Under the pieces are notes generated by a model, which made no database searches, had not been told where the DNA came from, and worked only from the letters and a program-made list of their open reading frames with translations. The position numbers were made by a program, and so were the translations under genes. Below are positions 1 to 9,314 of a stretch of DNA of 25,281 nucleotides, piece after piece; position 1 is the first letter of the stretch, and each line of letters opens with the position of its first letter. Source of the DNA: Actinomycetes bacterium (GTDB taxonomy: Bacteria > Actinomycetota > Acidimicrobiia > Acidimicrobiales > RAAP-2); the NCBI GenBank assembly GCA_021802025.1, contig JAKABC010000006.1, positions 1-25,281 on the forward strand. Direction: 5' to 3'.

Positions 1-200
1 TCCCGCCCCAGGTGACCAGCCTGTCGAACAAGTCGCTGTCGATCGCCATGGAGGAGCTCTTCGAGGGCAAGCTCCAGTACCACCGCCCGACCCCCGAGGA
101 GATCGAGGCCGAGCGCGAGGCCGCCGCCGCGGCCGCCGAGGTCCGGGCCGAGACGGGGCTCGACCTCGACGCGTTCAGCGATGCCCTCCGCGACGCCTGA
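1..200 (+). CDS. rpoZ: RNA polymerase omega subunit, 5'-truncated by window edge
   Basis: Only the C-terminal part is inside the window; the reading frame runs in from the left edge (first complete codon at base 3) and stops with TGA at 198-200. The visible text includes TSLSNKSLSIAMEELFEGKL, the conserved region following the RARQIN core of omega, then an acidic, Ala/Glu-rich tail. Omega helps assemble and stabilise the RNA polymerase beta' subunit. A GTG at 12 should not be taken as the start, because the PPQ codons before it continue the omega sequence. The next gene, coaBC, starts 20 bases before this stop, and rpoZ-coaBC is a common bacterial pair. Identity rests on the short conserved segment and the neighbour. 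Confidence 0.85.
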   Translation, partial: PPQVTSLSNKSLSIAMEELFEGKLQYHRPTPEEIEAEREAAAAAAEVRAETGLDLDAFSDALRDA

Positions 201-1409
201 GCGAGAGCCCTTCCGCATCGTCCTAGGCGTCGCCGGCGGCGTCGCCGCCTACAAGTCGGCCGAGTTGATCCGGCGCCTGCGCGCGCGCGGATACGAGGTC
301 GAGCCCGTCATGACCCGCGAGGCGCGTCGCTTCATCGGCGCGTCGACCCTCGCGGCCCTGGCCGGACGGCCGGTGCGCACCGAGCTGTTCGACGACCCCA
401 CGACCCCGATCCCGCACACCCGCCTCGGCCAGGGCGCCGACTGCGTCGTGGTGGCCCCGGCGACGGCCCACCTGATCGCCCGCTACGCGCTGGGCCTGGC
501 CGACGACCTGCTCACGGCCACCCTGCTCGCGACCCGGGCGCCGGTGGTGCTCTGTCCGGCGATGCACACCGAGATGTGGGAGAACCCCTCGGTGCGCGAG
601 AACCTGGCCACCCTGGCGCGCCGCGGCGTGTTGGTGCTGGGCCCGGCCGACGGGCCGCTCGCCGGGGGGGACGAGGGCCCGGGGCGCCTCGTCGAGCCCG
701 AGGCCATCTGCGCACTGGTCGCGCGCGTGCTCGAGGGCTACCGCGGGCCCCTCACGGGCCGGCGGGTGCTGGTGAGCGCCGGGGGCACGCGCGAGGCGAT
801 CGACCCGGTCCGGGTCCTCACGAACCGCTCCTCGGGCCGTCAGGGGGTGGCCCTGGCTGAGGCCGCGGCCCGCCTGGGGGCCGCGGTGACCCTGGTCACG
901 GCGGGGGCCCACGAGGTCGCCCCCGACGTCGCGCCGGCCGTCACGGTGGTGCGCGTCGAGAGCGCGGCCGAGATGGGCGAGGCGCTGGCGCGCGCCTTCG
1001 ACCACGCCGACGCCCTGGTGATGGCGGCGGCGGTGTCGGACTTCACCCTCGAGGCCCGCGCCGAGAAGATCAAGCGCCGCGACGGCGCGCCGACCCTCAC
1101 CCTGCGCGCGTCGCCCGACCTGTTGGCCGGGCTCGCGGCCGGCCGCCGGCCGGGTCAGGTGATCGTGGGCTTCGCCGCCGAGACCTCCGACGTGGAGGCC
1201 AACGCCGCGCGCAAGCTCGAGGAGAAGGGCGTCGACCTGCTCGTCGTCAACGACGTCACGGCGCCCGGGGCCGGCTTCGACCACGAGACCAACGAGGTCG
1301 TCATCCTCGCGCGCGACGTGGCGCCCGAACGCGTCCCGCTCGCCGCTAAGGGGGCGGTCGCGCAGGTCATCTTGGCTAGGGTGGCTGCGTTGCTGGACCG
1401 AGGAGCCCG

Positions 1410-1413
<4 letters not shown>
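181..1413 (+). CDS. coaBC: Bifunctional phosphopantothenoylcysteine decarboxylase / phosphopantothenate-cysteine ligase
   Basis: This 410-residue protein catalyses two steps of coenzyme A synthesis: ligation of cysteine to 4'-phosphopantothenate (CoaB) and FMN-dependent decarboxylation of the product (CoaC). The N-terminal flavoprotein half shows GVAGGVAAYKSAEL, PHTRLGQGAD with the probable catalytic His at about residue 79, and PAMHTEMW at 126-133. The flap reads LAGGDEGPGRL, with Gly at about 162 where the E. coli enzyme has its active-site Cys. The C-terminal CoaB half has SAGGTREAIDPVR, TNRSSGRQG, a KIKRR lysine motif and LLVVNDV. ATG 181 is the only usable start before the first beta strand and overlaps rpoZ by 20 bases. 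The stop overlaps metK as ATGA. Confidence 0.96.
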
Positions 1414-2605
<1,192 letters not shown>

Positions 2606-2606
<1 letters not shown>

Positions 2607-4309
2607 TGGCCGGGGTCGTCCGGGTCCTCACCGAGGTCGCGCCGCTCGAACGGGCCTTCGACTACCTCGACGGGGGGCTCGCGCTCGCCCCGGGCGACCG
2701 GGTGCGCGTGGCCCTGGGGCCGCGCTCGGTGCGCGGCTGGGTCATCGAGGAGAACGTCGAGACGCCCGAACGCCCGCCCGAGGCGCTGCGCGCCCTGAGC
2801 GCGTCGCTCGGGCTCGGCCCGCCGCCGGCCGTCGTCGAGCTCGCCCGCTGGGCCGCGTGGCGCTTCTGCGCTCCCTGGAGCCACTTCCTCGCGACCGGCT
2901 CCCCGGAGCGGATCGTGCGCGAGCTGCCCACCGCCCCCGCGGCGGCCCCGGCGGCGGTCGAGGCGCGCCGGGCCTACGCGCCCGGGCTCTACCACCTCGC
3001 CCCCACCAGCGACCCCCTCGACCTGGTGCTGTCGGCCTACGAGGCGAGCCGCGCGCGCGAGGGCACGCTGCTCGTCGTGGTGCCCCACGAGGGGTGGGCC
3101 GAGCGGCTGGGGGCGCGCCTCGAGCGGCGCGGACTGGCGGTCGCGCGCGGGGACTGGGCCCGGGCCCGGGCCGGCTGGCCGGTCGTGGTGGGCACCCGGG
3201 CCGCGGCCTTCGCGCCCGCCCCCCGCCTGGCCGGGGCCGTGGTGCTCGACGCCGACGACGAGGCGCTCGCCTCGAGCGCCGCCCCGACCTGGGACGCGCC
3301 GACGGTGGTGGCCGAGCGGTGCCGGCGCGACGGCGCCCCTCTCTGGCTGGGGGCGCTCTGGCCGGCGCCGGCGCTCCTCGGGCGCGGCGGCTACGAGCGC
3401 GACGACGACCTCGTCGGGGGCTGGCCGCGGGTCGTGGTCGTCGACCGGCGCGACCGCGACCCCCACGAGGGCGCGCTCGCCCCGGTCGTGCTCGAGGCGG
3501 CGCGCCGGGCGCTCGCCGGCCCCGAGCCGGTGGCCCTGGCGGTCGTGCTCCAGCGCCTCGGGACGGGTCGACTCCTCGCCTGCGGGCGCTGTCGGGCGCT
3601 GGCTCGCTGTCCGCGCTGCGGCCAGGCCGAGTCCGAGGCCGAGGGGGGGCTGGTCTGTCCCGACGGACACACGCGCGCGCGCTTTTGCACCGCGTGCGCC
3701 TCGACGGCGCTGCGCCGGGTGCGCTCGGGCGTGACGACCCTCGCGCGCGACGTCGCGGCCCAGCTCGCCGTCACGGTGGCCGAGGTGACCGCCGCCCACC
3801 CCTACGACGGCGGCGCGCGCGTGGTGGTGGGCACCGAGGCGCTCTTCTCCTCGGTGCGCCGGGCCGGGGCGGTCTGCTTCGCCGACGCCGACCAGTACCT
3901 GCTCGCCCCGCGCGCGGCGGCCCGCCGACAGTTCATCCACGCGCTCGGGCGCGCCGGCCGGCTCGTGGGCGCGCGGCGCGAGGGGCGCGGCGCGCTCTAC
4001 GTCCAGACCCGACGCGGCGACGACCCGGTGCTCGAGGCCGTGGTCGCGGCGCGCTTCGACGACCTCGTCGACGAGGAGCTCGCCGAGGCGAGGGTGCTCG
4101 GCCTCTCGCCCTTCGGGGGCGAGGCCCGCCTCTCGGGCGAGGGCGCGGCCGAGTTGGCGGCCGAGCTCGCCGAGGAGGGGGTGAGCGTGCGCGAGGGCGC
4201 GGGGGGCTACGTCGCGCGCGCCCCCGACGTCGCGACGCTCTGTGACGCGCTGGCGCGCTGCGCGTCGCGACGGCGCTGTCGGGTCGCCGTCGCGGGGGGT
4301 GACGGGTAA
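2606..4309 (+). CDS. priA: PriA-like primosomal protein N', helicase motifs absent
   Basis: A 567-residue relative of the replication-restart protein PriA. The N-terminal part (VVRVLTEVAPLERAFDYL, then RVRVALGPRSVRGWV) matches the 3'-DNA-binding domain. The centre carries the PriA zinc-ribbon insert, with cysteines at about residues 326, 329, 335, 338, 351, 361 and 364 and a His at 355. There is no Walker A GxGKT, and the DEEH box is replaced by VLDADDEAL near 212, so ATP-driven unwinding is not expected. This fits actinobacterial PriA, which family knowledge describes as lacking helicase motifs; it may act as a structural loader or be degenerate. GTG 2606 overlaps the metK stop by one base. 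The stop TAA begins the probable def -10 hexamer. Confidence 0.85.
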
Positions 4310-4312
4310 CGT
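4307..4312 (+). promoter_or_regulatory. Probable -10 hexamer of def, sharing the priA stop codon
   Basis: TAACGT fits TAnnnT, and its first three bases are the priA stop TAA. Six bases separate it from the def GTG, so a normal transcription start would fall on the G of the start codon, giving a leaderless mRNA. No clear -35 is seen. Promoter activity is inferred from position and pattern only. Confidence 0.5.
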
Positions 4313-4318
4313 GGACCG

Positions 4319-4825
4319 GTGAGCCTGCTGCCGATTCGCGTGTTCCCCGACCCGGTCCTCACCACGCCCACCACCGAGGTCACCGAGATCGACGGGGCGC
4401 TGGCCGCGCTGTGCGACTCGATGATCGAGACGATGTACGACGCGCCCGGCGTGGGGCTCGCGGCCAACCAGATCGGGGTCGGCCAGCGGTTCTTCGTCTA
4501 CGACGCCGGCGAGGGTCCGCGGGTCGTGATCAACCCGCGCATCGTCGAGACCTCGGGCGAGTGGGAGTACGACGAGGGCTGCCTCTCGGTGCCGGGGATG
4601 GGCTGGCCGATCACCCGGCCCGGGACGGTCCACCTGGTGGGGCGGGACCTCGAGGGGCGCGAGCTCGACCTGGTCGCCACCGAGCTCGAGGCCCGCATCT
4701 TTCTGCACGAGACCGATCACCTCGACGGACATCTCCTGCTCGAGCGGCTCGAGGAGGACGAGCGCAAAGAGGCGCTGCGCGAGCTGCGCGGCCGACGGCT
4801 GCGCCTCGGCCGGCGCGACGACTAG
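4319..4825 (+). CDS. def: Peptide deformylase
   Basis: Removes the formyl group from the N-terminal methionine of new proteins, using an active-site metal. The 168-residue protein contains all three family motifs: GVGLAANQ at 44-51, EGCLS at 86-90 with metal ligand Cys88, and HETDH at 130-134 supplying two His ligands and the catalytic Glu. The GTG at 4319 gives the normal N-terminus (LLPIRVFPDPVL) and is only nine bases after the priA stop, with no Shine-Dalgarno; the -10-like TAACGT sits exactly six bases before it. The stop TAG is followed directly by the fmt ATG, so the deformylase and formyltransferase are made as a pair. Confidence 0.97.
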   Translation: MSLLPIRVFPDPVLTTPTTEVTEIDGALAALCDSMIETMYDAPGVGLAANQIGVGQRFFVYDAGEGPRVVINPRIVETSGEWEYDEGCLSVPGMGWPITRPGTVHLVGRDLEGRELDLVATELEARIFLHETDHLDGHLLLERLEEDERKEALRELRGRRLRLGRRDD

Positions 4826-5713
4826 ATGCGCCTCGCCTTCCTCGGCACCCCGCGCGCGGCGGTGCCGACCCTCGAGGCGCTGCTGGAGGCCGGCCACGAC
4901 GTGGCCCTCGTCGTGACGAGGCCGGACCGCCGGCGCGGCCGGGGCGGGGCGCTCGAGCCGAGCCCGATCAAGCGCTGCGCGCTCGAGCACGGTCTGCCCG
5001 TGACGAGCCGGCTCGCCGACGTGCTCGACGTCGGGGTCGAGCGCGGGGTCGTCGTCGCCTACGGCGCGCTCGTGCCCCCCGCGGTGCTCGCGGCGGTGCC
5101 CATGCTCAACGTCCACTTCTCCCTGCTGCCGCGCTGGCGCGGGGCCGCGCCGGTCGAGCGGGCCATCCTGGCCGGCGACGAAGAGACGGGGGTCACGATC
5201 ATCACCCTCGAAGAGACCCTCGACACCGGCCCGGTCCACGCGTCGTCCGCGGTCGCGATCGACGACAAGGACGCGACCGCCCTCACCGACGAGCTGGCCG
5301 GGCTCGGGGCCCGTCTCCTCGTCGGGGTGCTGGCGGACCCCGCGGCGCTCGCCCACGCGCGTCCCCAGGTGGGCGAGGCGACCTACGCGAAGAAGCTCAC
5401 CCGCGCCGAGCGGGCCCTCGACCCCTCGGCGACGGCGGCGACGAGCGCGCGGGTGGTGCGCCTGGGCGGGGCGTACCTCGAGTGCGACGGACGTCGGCTG
5501 CTCGTCGAGCGCGTCGCGCCGAGCGCGCTCGCGCTCGCCGCGGGCACCGTCGCTCTCGTCGAGGGGCGCGTCGTGCTCGGCGTCGCCGACGGCGCCCTCG
5601 AGCTCATCGAGGTCCGTCCGGCCGGGCGGGCCTCGATGTCCGCCGCGGCGTGGTGGCGTGGTCGGCGCGCGGGGGCGGCGACGTGGTCGAGCGGCGCGGG
5701 CGACCCCCTCTAG
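4826..5713 (+). CDS. fmt: Methionyl-tRNA formyltransferase
   Basis: Formylates initiator Met-tRNA using 10-formyl-tetrahydrofolate. The 295-residue protein has the hydrolase-type formyltransferase core: catalytic Asn95 and His97 in LNVHFS, the SLLPRWRGAAPV loop at 99-110, and the Asp of LDTGP at about 133. After a linker beginning near YAKKLT it has a compact C-terminal OB-like domain that would bind tRNA, somewhat short against the roughly 310-residue family norm. ATG 4826 follows the def stop with no gap. The stop TAG forms the first three bases of the probable rpe -10 hexamer. In many genomes rsmB follows fmt; here rpe does. Confidence 0.96.
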   Translation: MRLAFLGTPRAAVPTLEALLEAGHDVALVVTRPDRRRGRGGALEPSPIKRCALEHGLPVTSRLADVLDVGVERGVVVAYGALVPPAVLAAVPMLNVHFSLLPRWRGAAPVERAILAGDEETGVTIITLEETLDTGPVHASSAVAIDDKDATALTDELAGLGARLLVGVLADPAALAHARPQVGEATYAKKLTRAERALDPSATAATSARVVRLGGAYLECDGRRLLVERVAPSALALAAGTVALVEGRVVLGVADGALELIEVRPAGRASMSAAAWWRGRRAGAATWSSGAGDPL

Positions 5714-5716
5714 GCT
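5711..5716 (+). promoter_or_regulatory. Probable -10 hexamer of rpe, sharing the fmt stop codon
   Basis: TAGGCT fits TAnnnT and begins with the fmt stop TAG. It ends six bases before the rpe GTG at 5723, the leaderless geometry also seen at def. No strong -35 is visible. The call rests on the repeated pattern across the window. Confidence 0.5.
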
Positions 5717-5722
5717 GAGCGC

Positions 5723-6400
5723 GTGAGCGCGCACCCCTGTGGGGAGGTCGGGTCGCTGCGGGTGGCGCCCTCGATCCTCTCGGCCGACTTCGGGCGCCTG
5801 GGGGCGTGCGTCGCCGAGGTCGACGCCGAGTCCGACTGGCTGCACGTGGACGTGATGGACGGCCACTTCGTGCCCAACGTCAGCCTGGGACCGCCGGTGG
5901 TGGCCTCGCTGCGGCGCTACAGCGAGCGCTTCTTCGACTGCCACCTGATGATGAGCGAGCCGGCGCGCTACCTCGAGGCCTTCGCGCGCGCCGGCGCCGA
6001 CGGCTGCACCGTGCACGTCGAGGTGGGCGCCCCCGACGAGGCGATCGAGCGGGCCCGGGCGCTCGGCCTGCGCGTGGGACTCGCGGCCAACCCCGACACG
6101 CCCTTTGGCGCCGTCGAGCCGTACCTCGAGCGGATCGACCTTCTGTTGCTCATGACGGTCTTTCCCGGCTTCGGCGGGCAGTCCTTCATGGGCGAGGTGA
6201 TGGACAAGGTCGCCCTCGCCCGCGCCGCGATCGACGAGCGCGGGCTGGCGCTCGACCTCGAGGTCGACGGGGGGATCGACCCCGAGACGGCCCCGATCGC
6301 CGTCGCCGCCGGGGCCAACGTGCTGGTCGCCGGCTCGGCGATCTTCGCCCGGCCCGACCCCCTCGCGGCGGCCCGGGCGCTGCGCGCCGCGGCCCGATGA
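5723..6400 (+). CDS. rpe: Ribulose-phosphate 3-epimerase
   Basis: Interconverts ribulose-5-phosphate and xylulose-5-phosphate in the pentose phosphate pathway. This 225-residue TIM barrel shows APSILSADF at about 15-23, HVDVMDGHFVPN at 41-52 with metal-binding His and catalytic Asp, DCHLMM near 73, TVFPGFGGQSF, and VDGGID with the second Asp. GTG 5723 has no Shine-Dalgarno and lies six bases after a -10-like hexamer. The N-terminus carries about ten extra residues before the first strand. Its stop overlaps the ribD ATG as ATGA. Ribulose-5-phosphate is the substrate of the DHBP synthase half of RibBA two genes downstream, which explains its place at the head of the riboflavin genes. Confidence 0.97.
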   Translation: MSAHPCGEVGSLRVAPSILSADFGRLGACVAEVDAESDWLHVDVMDGHFVPNVSLGPPVVASLRRYSERFFDCHLMMSEPARYLEAFARAGADGCTVHVEVGAPDEAIERARALGLRVGLAANPDTPFGAVEPYLERIDLLLLMTVFPGFGGQSFMGEVMDKVALARAAIDERGLALDLEVDGGIDPETAPIAVAAGANVLVAGSAIFARPDPLAAARALRAAAR

Positions 6401-7377
6401 TCGACCTCGAGGGGGCGATGGCCGCGGCCCGCGCCGCGGCCGCCACCGCCCGCCTCGACGCCCCGCCCAACCCGTGGGTCGGGGCGGTCGTGGTCGACGA
6501 GCGCGGCGAGGTGCTCGCCACCGGGGCGACGGCGCCCCCCGGGGGCCCCCACGCCGAGGTGGTGGCGCTGAGCGCGGCCGGGGCGCGCGCCCGTGGCGCG
6601 ACGCTCGTGGTGACCCTCGAGCCCTGCGCCCACACCGGGCGCACGCCCCCGTGCGTGGAGGCGATCGAGGCGGCCGGGATCGCCCGGGTCGTGGTGGGGA
6701 TCGTCGACCCCGACGCGCGCGTCGCCGGACGGGGCCTCGAGCACCTGCGCGCGAGGGGGATCGAGGTCGTCGTGGGCGTCGACGCGCCGGCGGTGGCCGA
6801 CCAGCTCGCCCCCTACGTGACGCACCGGCGCACGGGCCGGCCCTTCGTGGTGGGCAAGGTGGCCGCCACCCTCGACGGCATGGTCGCGGTCGCCGACGGC
6901 TCCAGCCAGTGGATCACCGGGGACGCGGCCCGCGCCGACGCCCACCGCCTGCGCGCCGAGAGCCAGGCGATCCTCGTGGGGGCGGGCACCGTGCGCGCCG
7001 ACGACCCGCGCCTGACGGCCCGGCTGGACGGGCGGACCTACGAGCCCCTGCGGGTCGTGCTCGGCGCGGCCGCGCCGGGCGCCCGGGTGCACCCGTGCCT
7101 CGAGCGCTCGGGCGAGCTCGGTCCGATCCTCGAGGAGTTGGGCGGGCGCGGCGTGCTCCAGCTGCTCGTCGAGGGCGGCCCGCACACCCTGAGCGGCTTT
7201 ATCGAGGCCGGCCTGGTCGACCGCCTGGTGTGGTACGTCGCGCCGGCCCTCGCCGGCCCGGCGGGCCTCCCGGCCCTGGTGGGGCTGGCCACCCCTACGA
7301 TGGAGTCCCTGAGGCGCGGTCGCCTGGTCGCCGTGACGCGCCTGGGCGGGGACGTACGGCTCGACGTGGAGGTCTGA
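6397..7377 (+). CDS. ribD: Bifunctional riboflavin deaminase-reductase
   Basis: Carries out the deamination and NADPH-dependent side-chain reduction steps of riboflavin synthesis. The N-terminal cytidine-deaminase-like domain shows NPWVGAVVV at 25-33, zinc ligand His52 with catalytic Glu54 (HAE), and zinc ligands Cys77 and Cys86 in EPCAHTGRTPPC. The reductase domain starts near FVVGKVAATLDG and includes SQWITG, ILVGAGTVRADDPRL and LLVEGGPHTLSGF. At 326 residues it is about 35-40 shorter than typical RibD; the loss lies between ARVHPCLERSGELG and the LLVEGG strand, and I recall similar short linkers in Acidimicrobiia. ATG 6397 overlaps the rpe stop; the TGA overlaps the ribBA ATG by one base. 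Confidence 0.96.
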   Translation: MIDLEGAMAAARAAAATARLDAPPNPWVGAVVVDERGEVLATGATAPPGGPHAEVVALSAAGARARGATLVVTLEPCAHTGRTPPCVEAIEAAGIARVVVGIVDPDARVAGRGLEHLRARGIEVVVGVDAPAVADQLAPYVTHRRTGRPFVVGKVAATLDGMVAVADGSSQWITGDAARADAHRLRAESQAILVGAGTVRADDPRLTARLDGRTYEPLRVVLGAAAPGARVHPCLERSGELGPILEELGGRGVLQLLVEGGPHTLSGFIEAGLVDRLVWYVAPALAGPAGLPALVGLATPTMESLRRGRLVAVTRLGGDVRLDVEV

Positions 7378-8597
7378 TGGCGCTGGCGACGATCGACGAG
7401 GCGATAGCCCAGATCCGCGCGGGCGGGATCGTGGTGGTGGTCGACGACGAGGACCGCGAGAACGAGGGCGACCTGGTGATGGCGGCCCAGGACGTCACCG
7501 CGGAGTCGATGGCCTTCTTCCTCGAGCACACCTCGGGGGTGATCTGCGCGCCCCTCGAGAGCGAGCGGGCCGACGAGCTCGACCTGCCGCTCATGGTGAG
7601 CGCCAACACCGAGAGCCAGCGCACCGCCTTCACGGTCTCGGTCGACTACCGCCACGGCACCACGACGGGCATCTCGGTCCACGACCGCGCGGCCACCGTG
7701 CGGGCCCTGGTCGACCCGGCGACCCGCCCGACCGACCTCAACCGACCGGGCCACGTCTTCCCCCTGCGCTACCGCGAGGGCGGGGTCTTGAAGCGGGCCG
7801 GCCACACCGAGGCCACCGTCGACCTGTGCCGGCTGGCCGGCAAGGCGCCGGTGGGCGTCTTGTGCGAGGTGGTGACCGCCGACAAGTCCGACATGGCCCG
7901 CCTGCCCGACCTCGAGGCCTTCGCCGAGCGCCACGGGCTGCCGCTGGTGACCATCGCCGACCTCATCCGCTACCGGCGCCGCCACGAGAAGCTGGTGCGC
8001 CGGGTGGCCGAGGCGAGCCTGCCGACCGAGTACGGCGCCTTCAACGCGCTGGTCTACGAGAGCGTCCTCGACCACGAGCAGCACATGGCCCTCGTCTACG
8101 GGGACCTCGCGAGCCGGCCCGACCCGCTGGTGCGCGTCCACTCCGAGTGCCTGACCGGAGACGCGCTGGGCTCGCTGCGCTGCGACTGCGGACCCCAGCT
8201 GCACACGGCGCTCGCGAAGATCGCGGCCGAGGGGGCGGGCGTCGTGGTCTACCTGCGCGGCCACGAGGGCCGGGGCATCGGCCTCGGCCACAAGATCCGC
8301 GCCTACGCCCTCCAAGAGGAGGGCCGCGACACGGTGGACGCCAACCTCGACCAGGGCCTGCCGGTGGACTCGCGCGAGTACGGGATCGGCGCCCAGATCC
8401 TCGAGGACCTGGGCGTGCACGCCATGCGCCTGATGACCAACAACCCCGCGAAGTACGGCGGCCTCGAGGGTTTCGGGCTGCGCATCGTCGAGCGCGTCGC
8501 GCTCGAGAGCCAGCCGACGCCCTTCAACATCGACTACCTGCGCACCAAGCGCGAGCGGCTCGGACACCTCCTCGAGGGTCTCGATGAGCACGAGTGA
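7377..8597 (+). CDS. ribBA: Bifunctional DHBP synthase / GTP cyclohydrolase II
   Basis: Supplies both starting materials of riboflavin: dihydroxybutanone phosphate from ribulose-5-phosphate and the pyrimidine from GTP. The RibB half shows DDEDRENEGDLVMAA at about 23-37 with the acidic metal site, then FTVSVDYRHGTTTGIS and RAGHTEATVDLCRLAG. The RibA half has the zinc site SECLTGDALGSLRCDC, with Cys at about 258, 269 and 271, then YLRGHEGRGIGLGHKI and LMTNNPAKYGGLEGFG. Length 406 is normal for the fusion. The ATG overlaps the ribD stop and the gene's last 14 bases overlap ribH. A separate riboflavin synthase gene (ribE) often lies between ribD and ribBA in related genomes but is absent here. 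Confidence 0.98.
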   Translation: MALATIDEAIAQIRAGGIVVVVDDEDRENEGDLVMAAQDVTAESMAFFLEHTSGVICAPLESERADELDLPLMVSANTESQRTAFTVSVDYRHGTTTGISVHDRAATVRALVDPATRPTDLNRPGHVFPLRYREGGVLKRAGHTEATVDLCRLAGKAPVGVLCEVVTADKSDMARLPDLEAFAERHGLPLVTIADLIRYRRRHEKLVRRVAEASLPTEYGAFNALVYESVLDHEQHMALVYGDLASRPDPLVRVHSECLTGDALGSLRCDCGPQLHTALAKIAAEGAGVVVYLRGHEGRGIGLGHKIRAYALQEEGRDTVDANLDQGLPVDSREYGIGAQILEDLGVHAMRLMTNNPAKYGGLEGFGLRIVERVALESQPTPFNIDYLRTKRERLGHLLEGLDEHE

Positions 8598-9114
8598 CAA
8601 GACCCTGCTCGACCCGGCGGCGCTCGAGCGCCTCGCCGGTCGGGTCGGCCGCTTCCTCGACCCGGCCCCCGAGGGCCGGGGCCGACGGGTGGCTATAGCC
8701 TGCGCCCGCTTCAACGGGGGGGTGACCACGCGCCTGCTCGAGGGCGCCCTCGCGGCCCTCGTCGAGCGCGGGGTCGAGCCCCACGACCTCACCGTCGTCT
8801 GGGTGCCCGGCGCCTTCGAGCTGCCCCTGGTCGCGCGCGCCCTGGCCGCGAGCGCGCCCGACGCGGTGATCGCCCTGGGCGCGGTGATCCGCGGGGACAC
8901 CGGCCACTACGACTTCGTGGCCGGGGAGTGCGCGCGCGGGCTGCAGGACGTCGCGCTCTCGACCGGGGTGCCCGTCGTCTTCGGCGTGCTCACGACCGAC
9001 ACCGTCGACCAGGCCCTCGAGCGCTCGCGCGCCGACGCGGCCAACAAGGGCCGCGAGGCGGCCGAGACGGCGCTAGCGACCGCGGCGGTGCTGCGGGGGC
9101 TTAGCGCGCGGTGA
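8584..9114 (+). CDS. ribH: 6,7-dimethyl-8-ribityllumazine synthase
   Basis: Condenses the RibD product with dihydroxybutanone phosphate to give the lumazine precursor of riboflavin, usually in a large icosahedral or pentameric shell. The 176-residue protein has VVWVPGAFELPLVARAL, LGAVIRGDTGHYDFV with the catalytic His, and VFGVLTTDTVDQALERS. It carries about 30 residues (LLDPAALERLAGRVGRFLDP) ahead of the core VAIACARFN strand, longer than the usual N-terminus. ATG 8584 lies inside the end of ribBA, a 14-base overlap. Its stop overlaps the next gene as GTGA. Confidence 0.97.
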   Translation: MSTSDKTLLDPAALERLAGRVGRFLDPAPEGRGRRVAIACARFNGGVTTRLLEGALAALVERGVEPHDLTVVWVPGAFELPLVARALAASAPDAVIALGAVIRGDTGHYDFVAGECARGLQDVALSTGVPVVFGVLTTDTVDQALERSRADAANKGREAAETALATAAVLRGLSAR

Positions 9115-9314
9115 GGGTCGAGGGGGTCGTCACCGCCTTCGACGAGGCCCGTGGCGACGGCGAGGTCACGACCGAGCTCGGCGAGAGGCTCTACCTGCAC
9201 TGCGTGTCGATCGCCGACGGCAGCCGACGGGTCGAAGTGGGCGCGCGCGTCGTGGGCGAGCGGCGCGTCGGGCGCCGCGGGGCCGACGAGATCGCGGCGG
9301 TGGAGACGCTCTAG
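9111..9314 (+). CDS. Small cold-shock-like OB-fold protein
   Basis: A 67-residue protein, beginning GTG at 9111 in a four-base overlap with the ribH stop. The order VEGVVTAFDEARGDGEVTT, then LYLHCVSIADGSR, then VGARVVGERRVG resembles the beta strands of a cold-shock domain (KWF..EKGFGFI, DVFVH..AI). The aromatic RNA-binding residues are only partly kept: an LYLHC segment in place of VFVH. I recall similar short proteins after ribH in Acidimicrobiia. A nucleic-acid-binding role is inference; coupling to ribH may be only transcriptional convenience. The stop TAG shares CTAG with the stop of the convergent exported-protein gene. Confidence 0.65.
   Translation: MRVEGVVTAFDEARGDGEVTTELGERLYLHCVSIADGSRRVEVGARVVGERRVGRRGADEIAAVETL

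Noticed and set aside
664..670. Runs of six to seven G (also near 3645) as phase-variable tracts
   Set aside because: Such runs are expected at this base composition and lie in housekeeping genes with intact frames.
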